A DNA stretch of 64,000 nt. Origin: Woronichinia naegeliana WA131. Its GTDB lineage: Bacteria; Cyanobacteriota; Cyanobacteriia; Cyanobacteriales; Microcystaceae. The notes under the pieces are model-generated. The model was given only the letters and a program-made list of their open reading frames with translations, did no database searches and was not told the origin of the DNA. The DNA is taken from NCBI GenBank assembly GCA_025370055.1, contig CP073041.1:1674001-1738000 (forward strand). Direction: 5' to 3'. Numbering within the stretch: the first letter of the stretch is position 1; each line of letters begins with the position of its first letter. Below, piece by piece: positions 17,708 to 27,167 of the stretch. A program made the position numbers and the translations under genes.

Positions 17708-18697
17708 ATGCTCAGTCGTGTTGCCGATTCAGTTTATTGGTTAAATCGCTATATTGAACGGGCAGAAAATATTGCTCGTTTTGTCGATGTTAATCTCAAT
17801 TTAATGTTAGATCTTCCCAGTGGTATGACGCAGCAATGGGAGCCTCTGGTAGTCACCACAGGGGATCTTAGCTTTTTTCAACAGCGTTATGGTGAGACAA
17901 CGGCGAGTAATGTCATCCAGTTTTTAACCTTTGATCAAAATTATTCCAATTCTGTCTTGTCCTGTCTCTATATGGCCAGAGAAAATGCTCGCTCGATTCG
18001 GGAAATTATTTCTTCAGAAATGTGGGAGGAGGTCAATCTTTTTTATTTAATGGTTAAGGAAGCCTCGGAAAATCCACCCCAAAATATTCCTAATTTCTTT
18101 GCCCAGGTGAAGTTATCGAGTCATCGTTTTGCCGGTATTATGGATGCCACTATGACCCATAATGAGGGATGGCATTTTGGACAAATGGGACGTTTGCAGG
18201 AAAGGGCCGATAAAACTGCACGTATTTTAGATGTTAAATATTATTATTTATTGCCATCGGTGGAATGGGTGGGAACCCCTTTGGATCAAATTGAATGGAT
18301 CGCCCTGCTTAAATCAGCTAGTGCCTATGAAATGTATCGCAAAAGTCAACGACGAATTACTCCCAGTAATGTAGCGGAATTTTTAATCTTAAATCGGGAG
18401 TTTCCTCGTTCTATTCATTTTTGTCTATGCGAACTACAGCGATCGCTGCATAGTATTACGGGAACCTCTTTAGGAACCTGGCAAAATCTGGCAGAACGTT
18501 CCCTGGGCAAGCTTTGTGGCGAATTTAGCTACATTACCATTGAAGATATTATTGAGACCGGATTGCACGAGTTTCTTGACCAAATTCAAGGGCAGGTGAA
18601 CGATATTGGCGTAAAAATGGCGAAAACATTCTTTGTCAACGAGCCGATTTTGTCTCTCTCCCAGAGTCAGTTCCAAACCCAGGGAAGCTTGTCGTAA
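17708..18697 (+). CDS. Alpha-E domain protein (DUF403)
   Basis: 329 residues from ATG 17708. An upstream start at 17594 is open but runs through a palindromic repeat, while MLSRVADSVYWLNRYIERAEN is the classic family N-terminus. All-helical, with glutamate-rich segments such as YMARENARSIREIISSEMWE. It is the usual partner of the circularly permuted ATP-grasp ligase and may hold or present the substrate. Probably co-transcribed with 16148-17581. Confidence 0.9.
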   Translation: MLSRVADSVYWLNRYIERAENIARFVDVNLNLMLDLPSGMTQQWEPLVVTTGDLSFFQQRYGETTASNVIQFLTFDQNYSNSVLSCLYMARENARSIREIISSEMWEEVNLFYLMVKEASENPPQNIPNFFAQVKLSSHRFAGIMDATMTHNEGWHFGQMGRLQERADKTARILDVKYYYLLPSVEWVGTPLDQIEWIALLKSASAYEMYRKSQRRITPSNVAEFLILNREFPRSIHFCLCELQRSLHSITGTSLGTWQNLAERSLGKLCGEFSYITIEDIIETGLHEFLDQIQGQVNDIGVKMAKTFFVNEPILSLSQSQFQTQGSLS

Positions 18698-18823
18698 ACG
18701 TTTTTAAGAAAACATTTAAGAAAAACTTATCATTCCTAAAAGAAAAACCAACCAATCAGGGGTTTCTATATTTCTGAAAATGCTCTAATAATGAAGATTG
18801 GAGATATTAAGAAGGATGAAATT

Positions 18824-18922
18824 ATGGAAACTACAGAATTAACCCTAGTAATGATGTTGGTATTTAACGCTGTCGTCTGTCTCTGTCTGCCCCGCATGAT
18901 TAGCCTCTGGGGATCGAAGTAA
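18824..18922 (+). CDS. Tiny membrane protein (32 aa)
   Basis: ATG at 18824 is preceded by AGAAGGA at good spacing. The product METTELTLVMMLVFN then CLCLPRMISLW is one transmembrane helix with a short basic tail. Size and style resemble single-helix subunits of photosynthetic or NDH-1 complexes, but I cannot match it to a named one. Upstream of hisH, probably a separate unit. Confidence 0.55.
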   Translation: METTELTLVMMLVFNAVVCLCLPRMISLWGSK

Positions 18923-18984
18923 ATCTTACCGATCCTTAGCGGCCCGATCCTCTACAATAAAAGAGTTTTTTCTGACGGTCTGCT

Positions 18985-19611
18985 ATGGGCTTTATTGCTG
19001 TCATTGACTACGACATGGGGAACCTGCACTCTGCTTGCAAAGGGCTAGAAAAAGCGGGCGGCAATCCCCAAATTACCCATTCTCCCCAAGAACTGGAAGC
19101 GGCTGATGGGATTGTTTTACCAGGGGTTGGTTCCTTTGATCCGGCTGTACGGCAGTTACGCGATCGCCATTTGGTCGGGCCGATTAAGGAGGCGATCGCT
19201 TCAGGAAAACCCTTTTTAGGCATTTGTCTAGGATTGCAAGTGTTATTTGATGCGTCTGAAGAAGGAACGGAACCAGGGTTAGGGATTATTGCGGGTCAAG
19301 TTAAACGTTTTCAGTCCGAGCCTGGTCTCACCATTCCCCACATGGGCTGGAATAATTTAACGTTAACCCAAGCAGATCATTTTCTTTGGCAAGGTCTAGG
19401 AACGGAGCCCTACGTTTATTTTGTGCATTCCTATTTTGTGGAACCCACTGATTCCAGTGTCCAGGCAGCTACCGTTACCCATGGCCAACAAACTGTCACC
19501 GCCGCGATCGCTAAAGAGAATTTAATGGCTGTGCAATTTCACCCCGAAAAGTCCGCCGATAAGGGGCTACAGATTTTGGCTAACTTTGTGCAACAGGTGC
19601 GGGGGTCTTAA
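18985..19611 (+). CDS. hisH: Imidazole glycerol phosphate synthase glutaminase subunit
   Basis: 208 residues, a class I glutamine amidotransferase. The nucleophile Cys81 lies in GKPFLGICLGLQ, and His186 and Glu188 in QFHPEKS. It supplies ammonia to HisF for imidazole ring formation in histidine synthesis. The start gives the typical MGFIAVIDYDMGNL. A HAD hydrolase starts two bases after the stop, so they are likely co-transcribed. Confidence 0.97.
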   Translation: MGFIAVIDYDMGNLHSACKGLEKAGGNPQITHSPQELEAADGIVLPGVGSFDPAVRQLRDRHLVGPIKEAIASGKPFLGICLGLQVLFDASEEGTEPGLGIIAGQVKRFQSEPGLTIPHMGWNNLTLTQADHFLWQGLGTEPYVYFVHSYFVEPTDSSVQAATVTHGQQTVTAAIAKENLMAVQFHPEKSADKGLQILANFVQQVRGS

Positions 19612-19613
19612 TT

Positions 19614-20351
19614 GTGGTCACGATTCGTTGCGGCGATCGCCGTTTTGAGGGCATTGAAGCCATTATTTTTGATAAAGACGGCACTCTAGAGGATTCTCAC
19701 GCCTATCTACGAGAACTAACCGTTAGGCGCACGAGATTAATTGATGCTCAAATTCCAGGCGTTGGCGAACCGCTCCTTGAAGCATTTGGTCTTCGCAATC
19801 AACAACTTGATCCCACAGGTTTAATGGCTGTGGGTAGTCGTTCTGAAAATGAAATTGCGGCGGCGGCCTATATTGCTGAAACGGGCCGACCTTGGTTTGC
19901 CTCCTTAGCGATCGCGCGTGCCTGCTTTGAGGAAGCTGATCGCTATTGTCAACCCGATGCCCAGACTTCTCCCATCTTTGCCGGTAGTGGGTCGGTCATT
20001 AAATCTCTCTCTGCTGCGGGCCTAAAGTTAGCCATTCTTTCGGCGGCACGGACTGCCAGTATTGAACGTTTTGTTCGTGATCACCAGTTAGCTGACCATA
20101 TTTCTGTGGGTTTAGGGGCTGATCAGGGCTTTGGTAAACCCGACCCCCGCTTTTTCTACCAAGCCTGTGATTTGTTAGGGGTGACAGCTAATACCGCTTT
20201 GATGGTTGGCGATTCTCAGGGTGATATTACGATGGCTAAGGCCGCAGGAGCCGCAGGGGCGATCGCGATCTCCTGGGGAAATGTTTTTCATCCCTTTCTT
20301 GAGCAGGCTGATGTGTTAATTAATCATCTCGAACAAATTCAAGTGATCTAG
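19614..20351 (+). CDS. HAD-IA family hydrolase
   Basis: 245 residues from GTG 19614. HAD motif I is IIFDKDGTLED (Asp20, Asp22), motif III is around GFGKPDPRFF, and motif IV is VGDSQGDITMAKAAG. It is a phosphoglycolate-phosphatase-like phosphatase of unknown substrate. It begins two bases after hisH. A specific role in histidine synthesis is not supported. Confidence 0.88.
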   Translation: MVTIRCGDRRFEGIEAIIFDKDGTLEDSHAYLRELTVRRTRLIDAQIPGVGEPLLEAFGLRNQQLDPTGLMAVGSRSENEIAAAAYIAETGRPWFASLAIARACFEEADRYCQPDAQTSPIFAGSGSVIKSLSAAGLKLAILSAARTASIERFVRDHQLADHISVGLGADQGFGKPDPRFFYQACDLLGVTANTALMVGDSQGDITMAKAAGAAGAIAISWGNVFHPFLEQADVLINHLEQIQVI

Positions 20352-20405
20352 ACATAATGCTGGGGCGATCATGGTTTAGCTTATCTCTCTTGTGTCAAAC
20401 TGGGT

Positions 20406-20615
20406 TCAAATCTCGATCTCTCGTTGGCTAAAACCTTGTGATTTCATCAAAATATCCTTCCGTGACACCAGAAAAAGATACAAATGCTTGGTTGCAAGCA
20501 AGATAAGACAAATGGCTAACGATCGCGCCGCCAGCCATTGCCAATGTTGTTGTTGTTGGGTGGAGAAAATCTGGGCTGCGTCTTCCCAACTCGCTTCGAT
20601 TTCTCTATCAGAAAT
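20406..20615 (-). CDS. Possible small membrane ORF or degraded gene
   Basis: Read on the minus strand, 69 codons are open with protein-like character: ISDREIEASWEDAAQIFS, a helix ARSLAICLILLATKHLYLF, then SQGFSQREIEI and stop. No ATG, GTG or TTG stands at its upstream end (only ATT after a TAG), so the start may be lost. It lies downstream of rqcH on the same strand. Low confidence. Confidence 0.3.
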   Translation of the reverse strand: MSDREIEASWEDAAQIFSTQQQQHWQWLAARSLAICLILLATKHLYLFLVSRKDILMKSQGFSQREIEI

Positions 20616-20663
20616 TGTAACCTATAACACGGATCTTTTGTAACAAAAAATAAATTTTTTTCC

Positions 20664-22418
20664 TTAACCCAGATTTTTTAGGTATGATGGTATGTTGGGA
20701 GGTTTTCCCCAGAGAACGATTTCCTGCTTGTAGATGACCATACCAGGCTTGGCTCCCTTAGGCTTATAAACAAATTTGGGCTTCGTATAGACGACAGGAA
20801 CTTGATCACTCTGCCTAGCTCTACTGTAATAGGCCGCCCAATCAGCCGCAGATTGTAAGTCTTTTTCATCGGCGATCGCGCCTGGAGTGAGACGCAATAA
20901 AACATGACTACCGGCAATTTCCTGGCTGTGGAACCAGAGGTCATAATCGCCAGCAATACGGAAAGTCAGATGATCATTTTGACGATTGTTGCGGCCAATC
21001 CAGATTTCAAAACCAGAGGGACTGCGTTGGCAATAGGGTTGAAAATCAACGGTTTTAGAGCGATGACGGGGATAGGGATGATCGAGGTAGTTTTGTTCGC
21101 TCAATTCCTCCCGAATTTCCTCTAAGGCTTGTTGATCTTCGGGACAAGTATAACGCTCTAATTGTTGCAAACTGGCTTCTACCTGTTCTAAATAGGCTAA
21201 TTCTGTCTGAACAGCGGCCAACAGGGGCAGTACCGCCGATCGCGCCCGTTTTAACTTTTGCTGTTGTTTATAGAGCCATTGAGCGTTTTGAATCGCGTTT
21301 TTATCCGGCTGCAAGGGAATCGTAACAGGATCACCAGTATCAAAATCAGTGAGGATAATACTGTTCATACCGACTTGCCACTGTTGCAAGTTAGCCATCA
21401 GTAAATCTGCCTGTTGGCGATATTGGTCAGATTGGGCCGATTGTTGGAGGCGATCGCGGAAAGTTTGGGCTTTAAGTTGCAGTTTCGTTAAAAGAGAACG
21501 AATTTTTTGTAACAGTTGGTGACGAAGGTGATCAAAATTCTCCAGACTCAGGCGATCACGGTAATAGTGATAAATCAGGGTTTGGACATCGGGTGCAATG
21601 ATTTTATCAATTTGGCCAGTTTGCCCCAGTTGTCCTAGAACTGTATAACCCGTACTTGTCCAGGCGGGCTGAAAAGTTCCGTTGTCGAGGATTTCTAGCC
21701 AATTTTGCCAGGCCATAAATAAAGCTTGCCACTGAGCATTCTCTAAACTAGCGATGGACTGTTGAGGATCAATTCCTACCGACTCAATCAGCGTCCGAGC
21801 CACCAGAGGACTTAAACCTCGATAATTTTTGACCCACTGTTGTTGAATCGGGCCAGGAATAAGACTCAGCCTTTCCTGCCAACGTTGATAGGGTTCAATC
21901 TGGCTGGGAGCAGTTGCCAATAAAGCGGGGGGAATTTGGTAAGGTTGGCCCGTCTGAACGGTGCGAATACGGGATTGATTGGCATTAACTTGGTGCGCGA
22001 CGGTAATAATTTGTTGCTGGGCATCGGTCAAAATGACATTGCTGTACTTGCCCATGATCTCTACATACAAATGCCAAGCGGGAGATTCCCCTGGACGTTG
22101 GGCAATCTGAAGATCCAGAACCCTTTCCCAGGGGGCAATTAGGTCGATGGCAGTGAGAGCATAACCCTTTAATTGATGCCGAAGTTGATCGCTAAAGGTA
22201 AAGGTGTCGGGAGTACGAGGGGGATCGTCCTCCATGCCGATTCGAGCCGCCTGGGGATGCCAGGAGAGAGTCAACCAGCCCCGTCCTTCCAAGGTTCTAA
22301 GAGCTAGGGAAAGCGTATGGCGATCGCGTTGATAAACCTGCTCAATACGGGCGGGAAGCCATTGATGTCGCAGTTCCAAGCAAACCGCCACCAGGGTTGT
22401 AAAGTCAACGGATTGCAT
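20664..22418 (-). CDS. rqcH: NFACT / RqcH-type ribosome quality control protein
   Basis: 584 residues. The N-terminal domain begins MQSVDFTTLVAVCLELRHQW, a central coiled-coil hairpin spans about 290-430, and the NFACT-R domain has GFEIWIGRNNRQNDHLTFRI and LWFHSQEIAGSHVLLR. Bacterial RqcH recruits tRNA-Ala and adds alanine tails to nascent chains on split 50S subunits. Older annotation calls it fibronectin-binding protein. Adjacent to gcvH with 24 bases between them. Confidence 0.93.
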   Translation of the reverse strand: MQSVDFTTLVAVCLELRHQWLPARIEQVYQRDRHTLSLALRTLEGRGWLTLSWHPQAARIGMEDDPPRTPDTFTFSDQLRHQLKGYALTAIDLIAPWERVLDLQIAQRPGESPAWHLYVEIMGKYSNVILTDAQQQIITVAHQVNANQSRIRTVQTGQPYQIPPALLATAPSQIEPYQRWQERLSLIPGPIQQQWVKNYRGLSPLVARTLIESVGIDPQQSIASLENAQWQALFMAWQNWLEILDNGTFQPAWTSTGYTVLGQLGQTGQIDKIIAPDVQTLIYHYYRDRLSLENFDHLRHQLLQKIRSLLTKLQLKAQTFRDRLQQSAQSDQYRQQADLLMANLQQWQVGMNSIILTDFDTGDPVTIPLQPDKNAIQNAQWLYKQQQKLKRARSAVLPLLAAVQTELAYLEQVEASLQQLERYTCPEDQQALEEIREELSEQNYLDHPYPRHRSKTVDFQPYCQRSPSGFEIWIGRNNRQNDHLTFRIAGDYDLWFHSQEIAGSHVLLRLTPGAIADEKDLQSAADWAAYYSRARQSDQVPVVYTKPKFVYKPKGAKPGMVIYKQEIVLWGKPPNIPSYLKNLG

Positions 22419-22442
22419 AACAGCCCAGCCCTAACCATTGGC

Positions 22443-22838
22443 TCATGTTTCCCCTGTCACCAGGGCAAGATATTCCTCGGCAGATATCGTATCTACTAAG
22501 GCCTCATCGGGATTACCTACCCGAACTTTAATAAACCACCCTTCACCATAGGGATCATCCGCAATGACTTCAGGAGACTCAACCATCAACATATTGCTTT
22601 CAATGACGGTACCTGTAACAGGAGCAATAAGCTCACTAGTCGCTTTGGTTGACTCAATATTCCCAAAAGAGACTCCTGACTCAATGGCATCTCCCACTTC
22701 CGGCAGTTCTAGGAAAACGATGTCTCCTAGTTCATCCAGGGCAAAAGCCGTAACTCCAATGGTGGCGATTTCTCCCTCAAGACGCACGTACTCGTGGCTA
22801 TCGAGGTATCTTAGATCATCCGGATATTCCAATTCCAT
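22443..22838 (-). CDS. gcvH: Glycine cleavage system H protein
   Basis: 131 residues, with the lipoylated lysine at about Lys65 in [12 protein letters not shown]. It carries the aminomethyl arm between the P, T and L proteins, important for photorespiratory glycine. It is the last host gene before the IS-rich region. GCV partner genes are not in the window. Confidence 0.97.
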   Translation of the reverse strand: MELEYPDDLRYLDSHEYVRLEGEIATIGVTAFALDELGDIVFLELPEVGDAIESGVSFGNIESTKATSELIAPVTGTVIESNMLMVESPEVIADDPYGEGWFIKVRVGNPDEALVDTISAEEYLALVTGET

Positions 22839-23005
22839 GTCACACCCTCTAAAGGTTTCACAAAGCTAAGTGTACAATGTCTAAGCTTAAAAGCTATCTC
22901 TCAATCAATCAATCCCACATTCCGCAGGTAGTTCAAGAGATAAAGTAGTATTTTTGACAGGAAGAGCCAAGAAAAGAAAGAATATGTTTGTGGTTAGAGG
23001 TCAAA

Positions 23006-23244
23006 TTAACGGATAGCCTGAATACCATCAATCTCTAACCAACGGATAAATAGAAAAGACTGAAAAACCCAACGCAGAGTGGGAGTAGAGGTAGGTATGC
23101 CTTTTTGATTAGGAATGGTCTGATGGGAAGCAGCCAAAGCCAGTCGTAGGCGACGTTGTGCCAAAGTATAAACCAATAAAGAGACAACCATAATCATCAT
23201 CAAAGCCATAATGCGTTGAGGATTTTTGAGAAAAAGAGCAATTT
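23006..23244 (-). pseudogene. IS1634-type transposase C-terminal remnant
   Basis: The minus strand encodes IALFLKNPQRIMALMMIM, VYTLAQRRLR and NQKGIPTSTPTLRWVFQ, the C-terminal end of IS1634-type transposases. It stops about 12 bases before the first CRISPR repeat, so it has replaced the flank where a leader would be expected. Confidence 0.7.
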
Positions 23245-23255
23245 TAAAAGGTTGA

Positions 23256-23794
23256 GTTTCAATCCCTCATAGGGTTTATTGTTAATTGAAAGAATCAAAA
23301 TGCCCTGATTGCCAATTCTACAATTTTGGTTTCAATCCCTCATAGGGTTTATTGTTAATTGAAAGAAATGATGGCCACTACACTCAGCGTGGTACATTCT
23401 GGTTTCAATCCCTCATAGGGTTTATTGTTAATTGAAAGTGACATGAGCCAACGGATTATCAGAGTTCTATTTGAAGTTTCAATCCCTCATAGGGTTTATT
23501 GTTAATTGAAAGAAATTTGTCTTCACCCAAACTTATTGGTTTAACGAGTTTCAATCCCTCATAGGGTTTATTGTTAATTGAAAGCAGGTGATCGCGGAAT
23601 TGACAATATTGAGAATTTGATTGTTTCAATCCCTCATAGGGTTTATTGTTAATTGAAAGAAGTCCCAGAGGCGATCGCCGTCTCAATGCTTCGTTTCAAT
23701 CTCTCATAGGGTTTATTGTTAATTGAAAGAGTCATGATCTTTGATGCTTACCAACTTCGTTCAGTTTCAATCCCTCATAGGGTTTATTGTTAAT
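23256..23794 (+). CRISPR. Orphan CRISPR array, 8 repeats and 7 spacers, truncated by IS remnants
   Basis: A 37-bp repeat starting GTTTCAATCC and ending TTAATTGAAAG begins at 23256, 23329, 23402, 23476, 23548, 23623, 23693 and 23764. Spacers are 33-38 bp. The ATTGAAAG end is the 5'-handle type seen with subtypes I-A, I-B, I-D and type III, so transcription is probably on the plus strand. Repeat 7 has one C-to-T change and repeat 8 is cut after 31 bases at an IS4 remnant. No cas gene and no leader are visible. Confidence 0.96.
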
Positions 23795-24490
23795 CTGCTG
23801 GGGCGACAAGATAGCTAGAAGACAGACATAGCAAGCTCCATAGCCCTCTGACCTCGAATGTAATCCCTCAACCGATGACGACTAATTTGCATTAGCTCTT
23901 GAATTATTTTTTCATACATCTGCCGTAGTCCCAGCCACAAATGGAGGTGTTGACCTACATAAAAGCTACTGTGACGACGTTTACTCGTTCTTTTCGATTC
24001 TGGTCTGACCACATATTTTTGAATTCCTTTTTCCTTGACCATTTGACCTTGTAGAATTGCACTCGTATGGGCAATCGCTGCCACAATTAATAGCTTTGAT
24101 AGTCGTTCTGCCTCTAGATTTGTTCCCTCTAGATTATAGCCTCCAGACTTCAAATCCCTAAACATTTCCTCGATACCAAATCTTTTTTGATACGATTTAA
24201 TTGCCTCCTCTAGGCTTCCTAAATTTGTCAAGATAAACCAAGGCTCTTTTGTCTTAAATCCGCCGTAGGTCTTTTTCCATTTACAGGCTAAATTAAATCC
24301 TCCAAATCCTTTCATTTTGGTAACGTTTACTTCGTTAAAAAATAGACTTGTTCCCGGGGATAATCCCAACGCTCTCATTTCTTGGTAAAGCTGCTCATCT
24401 TCCGACACATTTGTCGTCTTTTTCTGTCTCAAACAAAAGTATAGACCCTTCTTTCCTAGCCACTTTCCCAGTGTGACTGAACAGAATTCT
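23795..24490 (-). pseudogene. IS4-type transposase C-terminal remnant
   Basis: About 225 residues of an IS4-family DDE transposase. The key Y-x2-R-x3-E-like block is YQKRFGIEEMFRDLKSGGYNLEG, followed by a helical C-terminus. The N-terminal part is gone: the frame runs into the end of another element near 24494, and the first ~18 residues of the open frame come from that neighbour. The other edge cuts the last CRISPR repeat. Confidence 0.8.
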
Positions 24491-24493
24491 CTG

Positions 24494-25397
24494 GGGAGCA
24501 TCTCACCTTTGCAATAAGTAGAAATACTTAATGAGGTAAATGAAAGAGTCAAAAAAGGTAATCATTTAAATAGGAACAGCGATGACGAAGGACTTGTGGT
24601 ACATTGTCAGAATTCCAACTCGCACCAGTAATTTTAAGACGATGACCAATTTGTTTAACTTGAGATTCGACAGAGCCAGAGCCAATAGAAATGCCCTCTG
24701 CCTGCAAATAACCATAATTGACAATCCGATGTTTATGCTTGTTTAAATAAATGATAAAATTCTCAGCTTGAGGCTCTGACCATCCCTCAAAACAGGAGAT
24801 AGCGGCATCCACTTCACCCGTCCAAAGAAAAGACTTGACCTCCTCAATTCGCTGGAATGACCCCCCAACTTTATAGAGGTTTTCAATTAAGTGATACCAG
24901 TCCAAAATTTCAATTCGCTCATGTTTCTGTCCCTATCTCACGAAATAAGTTCCAGATACCATCATGTCCATCTCCCAAACAAATTAAAGGCTTAGCCAAA
25001 ATTTGAGAATTAACCAAATCTAATAAAGCCGAGTTATCTTGAAAAAAGGCAGCTACCCCCAATTGATGAAAACTGACTCCTTTATAATCACGCCAAATTA
25101 AGGGTTCTCCCTTGGGAGTTCTGAGTCGTACCTTCCCACCATCTATGCTAATTTCTTCGACTTCTGTGTTAGAGGGTAATTCTTCAAAATGATAGCGATG
25201 TACAAGGCGTTGTTGCGTACTGTGAGAAACAGCAATTCCCGTCAATGATTGGATTTTCTTAGCTGCTTTTTCATAAGACTCATCGCCACTCAGTAGCAAA
25301 CAGTTCTTCTCTAACATTGGACTCATCTGAGTTCGAGGCTTTAGTTCTAATTTCTTCGCTTGTTTTTCTGTAATGGGCAATTCCCCCAAAATACTTT
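24494..25397 (-). pseudogene. ISKra4-like element (type A), truncated copy
   Basis: Same sequence as the fuller copy at 46709-47979, with the terminal repeat GGGAGCATCTCAC at 24494. The minus strand holds 25390-24919 (EISIDGGKVRLRTPKGEP, ICLGDGHDGIWN) and, out of frame, 24905-24549 (DWYHLIENLYKVGGS, GSGSVESQVKQIGHR). It is cut at 25397 by the ISL3 element. The open frame continuing to 25578 is ISL3 antisense. Confidence 0.82.
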
Positions 25398-26674
25398 GGC
25401 TCTTCCCCCAACTGTGTGGAAAGTGTATAATAGTAATACCACAGTAGGAGGTGGAGTATGTGGATAAACTTGGATGAGCTACTAGGTTTGCCAAAGGTAA
25501 CAGTCGTAAACTATCGAGAAATAGATGGTGCTTTGTTCTTAAAATTAAAAATGAAAAACGAAGTAATGGAATGTCCAAATTGTCATAAAGAATTGGAAGA
25601 TATAAATCAAATAGAATATAATTTGGTTCGGGATTTATCCCTATTGGGAAAGAAAGTATATCTGGAAGTGCCCCGCCGCCAGTTCCATTGTGAAAAATGT
25701 CAGAAATACATAACAGAAAGACTGGACTTTATGCGGCTAAGAAAACATTATACAATTCGTTATGAAGAAAAGATTTATGAGCAAGTAAAAAAGAAAAATG
25801 TAGAAGAGGTAAGGCAAGAAGAAGAAATAAGTTGGGGAACATTGGAATCAATATTTGAAGAGTATGCAAAGCAGGCAGAAAAGAAGGAATGGGAATTACC
25901 AGAAAAGATAAGTTTAGACGAATTTAGTAATAGAAAAGGAAAAAAAGACTTTATTACAACAGTGATAGATATAAATAAAAAGGAATTGTTAGAAGTAATA
26001 AAAGGACACAAAAAAGAAGAGATAATAGAAGCCCTAAAGGTGCAGCCAGCAAGGGTTAGAGAGAATGTAAAGGAAGTAAGTGTGGATATGTGGGAGGGAT
26101 TTACGTCAGCAATAAAGGAGTTATTTGTAAATGCTAAAATCGTCTATGATAGATTTCATGTAATGAAAAATATAAATGAAGAATTGAATAAATTGAGAAA
26201 GAAAATGAATATCCATAAAAAGGGTTTAACATACCTATTATGGAAAAATAAAGAAGAGTTAAAAGAAGAAAAAAGAGAAGAGTTAGAAGAGATATTGAAA
26301 ATGTATCCTTGTTTAGGAATAGCGTATGAAATGAAGGAAGAGATTAGAGATATTTATGAGCATTCAAGAACGACAAATGGTGCAAGGAGAAAATTTGAAA
26401 AATGGATGAGAACAGCGAGCCTATTCTATAAAAAAAGTGTGGGTATGCTGAAAACTCATTTGACAGGTATATGCAATTATTTTGAAAACCATACAACTAA
26501 TGGATTAACGGAAGGGATGAATACAAAAATTAAATTAATAAAAAGGAAAAGTTATGGATTTGCTAATTTTGAGCATCTACGGCTTAAATTGTTAGCTTGC
26601 TTTAACTCGTAGGCTTAAATTGTTAGCTTGCTTTAACTCGTAACATAACATTACACACAGACAAGGGGAGAGCC
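25398..26674 (+). mobile_element. ISL3-type insertion sequence
   Basis: About 1277 bp with imperfect ends beginning GGCTCTTCCCC and, inverted, GGCTCTCCCC. No 8-bp target duplication is seen: the left flank is the type A element and the right flank an IS630 end, so the surroundings were rearranged. A 33-bp direct duplication of the gene's 3' end lies at about 26578-26641. Confidence 0.78.
25458..26612 (+). CDS. ISL3 family transposase
   Basis: 384 residues, intact. The N-terminal zinc finger has CPNCHKEL and CEKCQKY. The DDE core includes SLDEFSNRKGKKDF (first Asp), VSVDMWEGF (second Asp), DRFHVMKNINE and the C-terminal GLTEGMNTKIKLIKRKSYG (Glu). AGGAGG precedes the ATG. No internal stop, so it may be active. 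Confidence 0.9.
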   Translation: MWINLDELLGLPKVTVVNYREIDGALFLKLKMKNEVMECPNCHKELEDINQIEYNLVRDLSLLGKKVYLEVPRRQFHCEKCQKYITERLDFMRLRKHYTIRYEEKIYEQVKKKNVEEVRQEEEISWGTLESIFEEYAKQAEKKEWELPEKISLDEFSNRKGKKDFITTVIDINKKELLEVIKGHKKEEIIEALKVQPARVRENVKEVSVDMWEGFTSAIKELFVNAKIVYDRFHVMKNINEELNKLRKKMNIHKKGLTYLLWKNKEELKEEKREELEEILKMYPCLGIAYEMKEEIRDIYEHSRTTNGARRKFEKWMRTASLFYKKSVGMLKTHLTGICNYFENHTTNGLTEGMNTKIKLIKRKSYGFANFEHLRLKLLACFNS

Positions 26675-26967
26675 TATCTTTTTATCGGTTGCCTAATAAT
26701 AGTATCTTAACTTACGCCTTAGACTACTAGCAATTTCTCGATTATTTTCTCCCTCATCTGCCAGAAGCACTATTTTTGCCCTTAAGGCAATTTGCTGCTC
26801 TGTTGTATGACGATTTATCAGTTTTTCTAGATGTTCTCGTTCTTTTGCTTCCAACTTTAACTCTTTGGGGGCTAATCGGGGCATGACTTTTTCTCCTATA
26901 TACCTATATTTATCTTTTTATCGGTTGCCTAATAATAGTATCTTAACTTGCGCCTCAGACTACTAGA
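26675..26967 (-). pseudogene. Two stacked 5' ends of an IS630-type element
   Basis: Two copies of the same 5' end (ending GACTACTAG on the plus strand) lie at about 26675-26729 and 26920-26967. Between them is an N-terminal transposase piece (26884-26730: MPRLAPKELKLEAKEREHLE to NREIA). Each piece stops at a CTAG where the next copy's end begins, as in serial insertion of the element into itself. Confidence 0.65.
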
Positions 26968-27167
26968 GAAATAGTCTTTTCTCCCTTTTCCTCTCCTAAA
27001 ATTGCACTCTCATAGGCTTGGCAGATATCATTCACTTTTTCCCCAAAATTTGGGTCAGGGGGGGGATTCAGCCAGTATCCTGACTGATGGGGTTTAATAT
27101 CTGCTTCTTCCCATAATCTTCCTACCTGTCGAGGAGATATACTTTCCACTATTCCTTGCTTTACTAA

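Noticed and set aside
20392-20643. 83-aa plus-strand frame downstream of the HAD gene
   Set aside because: The minus strand of this stretch looks more protein-like; the plus frame has odd composition and no RBS.
23459-23686. 75-aa frame with repeated LSINNKPYEGLK
   Set aside because: It is a read-through of the CRISPR repeats.
24919-25578. 219-aa frame as a single gene
   Set aside because: Only the part below 25398 belongs to the transposase; the rest is antisense of the ISL3 gene.
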